Part shown: positions 43,571 to 46,521 of the stretch, one piece after another
Numbering within the stretch: position 1 is the first letter of the stretch
Layout of the letters: every line of letters begins with the position of its first letter
Assembly (NCBI GenBank): GCA_938041035.1
Contig: CALHYX010000062.1
Location: forward strand, 1 to 46,521
Reading direction: 5' to 3'
Source of the DNA: an uncultured Acidimicrobiales bacterium
GTDB lineage: Bacteria; Actinomycetota; Acidimicrobiia; Acidimicrobiales; SHLQ01
DNA length: 46,521 nt
Made by a program: the position numbers and the translations under genes
The notes under the pieces: generated by a model
Database searches by the model: none
Seen by the model: the letters and a program-made list of their open reading frames with translations, nothing else
What the model was told of the DNA's origin: nothing

Positions 43571-44743
43571 CTACCGGGCCGGACGCACATAGCGGGCCTT
43601 GGGCCGGAACCGCACCGGCCGCTCGTCGTACTCCTCGAGGGCGTGGGCGATCCACCCGGCGGTGCGGCCAATGGTGAAGATGACCTCGCTCGCCTCGGCT
43701 TTCATGTCGGCCAGGTAGGTGAACGCACCGAACGCCTGGTCGACGTTGGCGGCCACCGAGAGCCGCTCGTCGGCCAGACGGCGCAACTCGGTGACGATCC
43801 CGAGGCGAGGGTCATCGGACCAGGTGTCGGCGATGATGCGATCGAGCACGGCGAACCGGGGGTCGGCCCCGGAGTAGACGGTATGGCCGTAGCCGGGGAC
43901 TCGTTCGCCGCGGCGAAAGAGCGCCCCGAGGGCGGTCGCCGGATCGGTCGCCTCGGCCTCGACCAGCAACCGGTGGACCTCGCCGCCGGCACCGCCGTGG
44001 TAGGGCCCGCTCAGCACGCCCATGGCCGCGCTGATGATCGCGTACGGGTCGGCCCGGGTGGAGGCGGCGATTCGGGCGGCGAACGTCGAGGCGGCGATGC
44101 CATGGTCCGCGACGGCGTTCATGTGGGCTTCGAGCGCGCGCACCCGCCGCGCGGTGGGTCGCCGCGGACTGAGACGCGGCCAGAGCCGGCGAGCGAGTCC
44201 GGCGGTGGTCGGTGCTGGGTCCCCGGGTTCGAGGGCTTCGACCATGCCGGTGATCATCGACTTGGCCGCCCGGATGACCCCGGCGCGCTGCTGGTCGTGG
44301 CGCAGGGGGTCGAGGGCGCCGAGCAGCGTCACGGCGATGGGCAGTCGATCGGTGGCGCTGCTTGCCGCCGGCAGGGTGGCGAGCGTGCGGCTGAGCGAGA
44401 GTGGGATCTCGTCGGCGGTGGGCCACGGGCCGGGGTCGAGGCCCCACAAGTGCTCCGCCACCCGCTCGAAGGGCCAGTCGACGATGGTCGCGATGTCGAC
44501 ATCGCGCAACAACAGCCCCGCATCGCTTACCCGAGCCACTCCGGTGGCGATGGTTGCGGTGACCTCGCCCTGGCGAGCCGGCTTGCGCTCCCGGGCGAGT
44601 CGGTCGACCTCGGCGCTGTCGAAGGTCGATCGCCGGCCGTCCTCGTGCCGTTCACGCTGGAGAACGCCGCGGCTGACGTAGGCGTAGAGGCTGGCCTTCT
44701 TGATACCGAGGCGGGCGGCGGCCTCGTCGGCGGAGATGCGCAT
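43571..44743 (-). CDS. Citrate synthase-family protein fused to an N-terminal helix-turn-helix DNA-binding domain
   Basis: 390 residues. The first ~55 form a MerR/excisionase-type winged helix: MRISADEAAARLGIKKASLYAYVSRGVLQ, then RHEDGRRSTFDSAEVDRLARE. The remainder is a citrate synthase fold with the active-site residues: His249 in SGPYHGGAGGEV, His287 in GYGHTVYSGADPRF, Asp335 in NVDQAFGAF, and a C-terminal RTAGWIAHALEEY. So catalysis, or at least binding of oxaloacetate and acyl-CoA, is likely retained. I infer a bifunctional enzyme-regulator or a repurposed metabolite sensor. It is divergent from an unfused citrate synthase, with palindromes between them, and has a leaderless-type promoter inside that region. 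Whether it makes citrate or 2-methylcitrate cannot be decided; mutAB next door makes either sensible. Confidence 0.88.
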   Translation of the reverse strand: MRISADEAAARLGIKKASLYAYVSRGVLQRERHEDGRRSTFDSAEVDRLARERKPARQGEVTATIATGVARVSDAGLLLRDVDIATIVDWPFERVAEHLWGLDPGPWPTADEIPLSLSRTLATLPAASSATDRLPIAVTLLGALDPLRHDQQRAGVIRAAKSMITGMVEALEPGDPAPTTAGLARRLWPRLSPRRPTARRVRALEAHMNAVADHGIAASTFAARIAASTRADPYAIISAAMGVLSGPYHGGAGGEVHRLLVEAEATDPATALGALFRRGERVPGYGHTVYSGADPRFAVLDRIIADTWSDDPRLGIVTELRRLADERLSVAANVDQAFGAFTYLADMKAEASEVIFTIGRTAGWIAHALEEYDERPVRFRPKARYVRPAR

Positions 44744-44749
44744 GGCTCG

Positions 44750-44777
44750 ACGGTAGCAAATGCATTGATGGCGTCAA
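44750..44777 (-). promoter_or_regulatory. Promoter of the HTH-citrate synthase gene (leaderless)
   Basis: Minus strand: TTGACG (44777-44772), 16-base spacer, TACCGT (44755-44750), 6 bases, ATG 44743. The -35 hexamer forms one arm of the palindrome at 44771-44786, so a protein bound there would block it. Confidence 0.6.
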
Positions 44778-44801
44778 TGTTGACGCGATCACGATTGTCA
44801 A
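44764..44801. promoter_or_regulatory. Cluster of TTGAC/GTCAA inverted repeats, candidate operator of the divergent citrate synthase genes
   Basis: Overlapping symmetric elements: ATTGA-N5-TCAAT (44764-44778), GCGTCAA-TG-TTGACGC (44771-44786) and TTGAC-N12-GTCAA (44780-44801). They fill the centre of the 121-bp region between the two synthase starts. The obvious candidate ligand is the HTH domain of the adjacent fused synthase (inference). Confidence 0.55.
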
Positions 44802-44864
44802 CGCCTCGAGGTGTTGGCACGATGGAAGCGCGGAAAGGATCCGCCCGTGGACCTGAGGAGCAAC

Positions 44865-45983
44865 ATGGATGTGCCCGCTGGACTCAAAGGCGTGGCGGTG
44901 GCCGACACCACCATTGGATCGGTGCGAGGGGGCGAGGGGTTCTTTCACTACCGGCAGTACGACGCCACCGAACTGGCCCGGCAGCGGTCCCTGGAGGAGA
45001 TCTGGTACCTGCTGCTCGAGGAGCGGTTGCCGACGCCGGTCGAACTGAACGACTTCGTCGGCGGTCTCGCCGAGGCGCGCCGCCTCCCCGACGGGTTCGG
45101 TGGGGTGCTCGATGCAATCGCGGCCCGCAAGCCGTCGTTTGCGGGAGGGCTGGTGGCCGCGATCCCGCTGCTGGCGCCGTTCGACCCCACCGTCGATATC
45201 GACGCCGCCGCCCGGCGCCGCGACGCGGTGGCGGTGGCCGCGGCGGCCCCCACCGTTCTCGCCGGCCTGCATCGCCGCATGATCGGTCTCGAGCCGGTCG
45301 AACCCGACCCCGAACTGTCCCATGCGGCCAACTGGCTACTCATGTTGTCCGGCGAAGTGCCGACGCCCGCTCAGGAGCGAGCGGTCGAGACCTATCTGGC
45401 CGCGACCATCGACCACGGTTTCAACAACTCGACCTTTACGGCCCGGACCATCACCAGCTCCGGTGCCGATGTCGGCGGGGCCATGGCGGGCGCGGTGGCC
45501 GCATTGTCGGGACCGTTGCACGGTGGCGCCCCGGGCCGGGTGTTCACCATGCTCGACGAGATCGGGGACCCGGCCAACACCGACGACTGGGTGCAGCGTC
45601 GGCTCGACGGCGGTGAAGTGATCATGGGGTTCGGTCATGCGGTCTACCGGGCCGATGACCCGCGCTCGCTGCTGTTGCGCGAAGCGGCAGAGTCCTTCGG
45701 TGGGCCGCTGGTCGAGCGGGCGATTCTGATCGAAGCGCGCATCCTCGAACTGCTGCGAGCGCACAAACCCGAGGCCACCATCGTCACCAACGTTGAGTAC
45801 TACGCGTCGCTGGTGCTCCACCTCGCCGGGCTTACCCCCGAGTTGTTCACGCCGACCTTCACGGTCAGCCGGGTGATTGGCTGGACCGCCCACATCCTCG
45901 AGCAGGCGGCCAACAACAAGATCATTCGCCCGGCCGCCAACTACGTCGGCCCCGCCGCCCCCGCACCCGTACCCGCCAACTGA
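44865..45983 (+). CDS. Citrate synthase / 2-methylcitrate synthase
   Basis: Type II-like citrate synthase family enzyme, about 372 residues. ATG 44865 follows GAGGAG by 4 bases; GTG 44847 with GGAAAGGA is a credible alternative that adds 6 residues. Family features: GLKGVAVADTTIG, FFHYRQYDATELARQRSLEEIWYLLLEERLP, SGPLHGGAPGRV (His219), GFGHAVYRADDPRS (His258) and TNVEYYASLVLHLAG, where Glu311 replaces the usual Asp. The same Asn-Val-Glu form is found in a subgroup of actinobacterial citrate synthases, to my knowledge. Ends RPAANYVGPAAPAPVPAN. Condenses oxaloacetate with acetyl-CoA, or with propionyl-CoA if it is the methylcitrate enzyme. Divergent from the HTH-fused paralogue. Confidence 0.93.
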   Translation: MDVPAGLKGVAVADTTIGSVRGGEGFFHYRQYDATELARQRSLEEIWYLLLEERLPTPVELNDFVGGLAEARRLPDGFGGVLDAIAARKPSFAGGLVAAIPLLAPFDPTVDIDAAARRRDAVAVAAAAPTVLAGLHRRMIGLEPVEPDPELSHAANWLLMLSGEVPTPAQERAVETYLAATIDHGFNNSTFTARTITSSGADVGGAMAGAVAALSGPLHGGAPGRVFTMLDEIGDPANTDDWVQRRLDGGEVIMGFGHAVYRADDPRSLLLREAAESFGGPLVERAILIEARILELLRAHKPEATIVTNVEYYASLVLHLAGLTPELFTPTFTVSRVIGWTAHILEQAANNKIIRPAANYVGPAAPAPVPAN

Positions 45984-46010
45984 CCCGGCCACCCGCAGGC
46001 CTCGGCGCGC

Positions 46011-46016
46011 TACCGT
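46011..46016 (+). promoter_or_regulatory. Candidate -10 element of the DUF3052 gene
   Basis: TACCGT, then 5 bases (CGAGC) and ATG 46022. The 11-base string TACCGTCGAGC also occurs on the opposite strand upstream of the HTH-citrate synthase. No ribosome site is present, so a leaderless transcript is likely. The -35 is not clear. Confidence 0.4.
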
Positions 46017-46021
46017 CGAGC

Positions 46022-46432
46022 ATGGCTCCAGCCGGGTACTCGGGAACGCCGCTCGCCAAGAAACTGGGCATCACGGAAGGGTCGACGGTCGCCGCCATCG
46101 ACGAACCCGACCACTTCCGTGACCTGCTCGCCCCCCTCCCCGATGCGGTCGAGTTCCGCACCTCGGCTCGGGGCCGCGCCGACGTTGCGGTGGCCTTCTT
46201 CGTAAAGCGATCGGCCTTCGAGCGCCGCGTCCATGCGTTGGGTCGGCTCATCCATCCGGCCGGTGGGCTCTGGATCGCGTGGCCCAAGAAGGCCGCCAAG
46301 GTGCCGACGGACATGACCGAGGACGTCGTGCGCGAGGTTGCGTTGCCGATGGGCCTGGTCGACAACAAGGTCTGCGCGATCGACGAGACCTGGTCCGGGC
46401 TTCGCATTGTCTGGCGGGTCGAGAACCGCTGA
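46022..46432 (+). CDS. DUF3052 family protein
   Basis: 136-residue small protein of an actinobacterial family of unknown function. The N-terminus AGYSGTPLAKKLGI and the central DVAVAFFVKRSAFERRVHALGRLIHPAGGLWIAWPKKAAKVPTDMTEDVVREVALPMGLVDNKVCAIDETWSGLRIVWR are typical. The fold appears alpha/beta and cytoplasmic. It is downstream of the citrate synthase by 38 bases on the same strand but has its own likely promoter. No functional inference is made. Confidence 0.93.
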   Translation: MAPAGYSGTPLAKKLGITEGSTVAAIDEPDHFRDLLAPLPDAVEFRTSARGRADVAVAFFVKRSAFERRVHALGRLIHPAGGLWIAWPKKAAKVPTDMTEDVVREVALPMGLVDNKVCAIDETWSGLRIVWRVENR

Positions 46433-46441
46433 CGGAAACGA

Positions 46442-46471
46442 CGATGGCCCCTCGCGTTGGAGGGGCCATCG
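46442..46471 (+). terminator. Hairpin terminator after the DUF3052 gene
   Basis: 12-bp stem CGATGGCCCCTC (46442-46453) with GAGGGGCCATCG (46460-46471), loop GCGTTG, 9 bases past the stop. No T-run, so factor-independent termination is not certain. The remaining 50 bases to the window end hold nothing I recognise. Confidence 0.6.
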
Positions 46472-46521
46472 ACACTCTCGGTGGGTCCAGCCGGTCGGCT
46501 GGGATGATCGGGACACCAAAC

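Noticed and set aside
43643..45616. A 657-codon plus-strand frame spanning both citrate synthase genes and their shared promoter region
   Set aside because: It crosses the regulatory region and is out of frame with the real citrate synthase; low-complexity Arg/Gly/Val sequence.

Overview
The window is about 46.5 kb of GC-rich, densely coding bacterial DNA. It carries roughly 38 protein genes in short operons on both strands, with frequent 4-base ATGA/GTGA overlaps between partners. The gene set points to a free-living actinobacterium: nickel superoxide dismutase with its maturation protease, a DUF3052 protein, heterodimeric methylmalonyl-CoA mutase with MeaB, actinobacterial-type citrate synthases, and several Tat or lipoprotein exports. 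Several genes have a TANNNT -10 element so close to the start codon that leaderless transcripts are likely, which also fits Actinobacteria. An Acidimicrobiia-like lineage is my best guess, but this is inference from gene content. I see no rRNA, tRNA, CRISPR array, phage gene or transposase.

Layout. 1-7.0 kb (+): the C-terminal part of a GH3 beta-glucosidase, then a complete five-gene family-5 (peptide/opine/oligosaccharide type) ABC importer. 7.0-9.6 kb (-): PadR regulator, NfeD/YqiJ-like membrane protein with an Asp-Phe repeat, and flotillin. 9.7-11.9 kb (-): SDR dehydrogenase and thiolase, likely acyl-CoA or sterol side-chain metabolism. 12.0-18.8 kb: exported or unusual proteins (a 787-aa secreted repeat protein, a sulfotransferase, and a divergent pair of lipoproteins, one a metzincin-like protease). 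18.8-24.4 kb: PrmA-like methyltransferase, DUF937 protein, zwf-pgl, a DUF1214-like protein and an iron-sulfur CysH. 24.5-26.5 kb (-): glycosyltransferase and PIG-L deacetylase. 26.6-32.1 kb: a form II coxSLM molybdenum hydroxylase operon divergent from an exported carotenoid/stilbene-cleavage-type oxygenase. 32.2-35.6 kb: thioredoxin with a His-rich tail, two amidohydrolase-2 proteins, and the sodX-sodN pair. 36.0-38.4 kb: a large secreted protein with three CBM60-like modules joined by polyproline linkers to a DUF4038-like domain. 38.5-43.6 kb (+): mutA-mutB-meaB. 43.6-46.4 kb: a citrate synthase fused to a DNA-binding helix-turn-helix, divergent from an ordinary citrate synthase, then DUF3052.

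How it fits together. The right end is a propionyl/methylmalonyl-CoA and citrate/methylcitrate node. MutAB feeds succinyl-CoA to the TCA cycle. The HTH-citrate synthase lies across a palindrome-rich 121-bp region from the second synthase and could sense a metabolite and control that promoter; this is the most promising unexplored system here. The centre combines a putative exported double-bond-cleaving dioxygenase, whose products would be aldehydes, with a molybdenum hydroxylase of the aldehyde-oxidase superfamily and two amidohydrolase-2 proteins, suggesting a catabolic module for aromatic or apocarotenoid compounds. The left end suggests uptake and hydrolysis of beta-glucosides.
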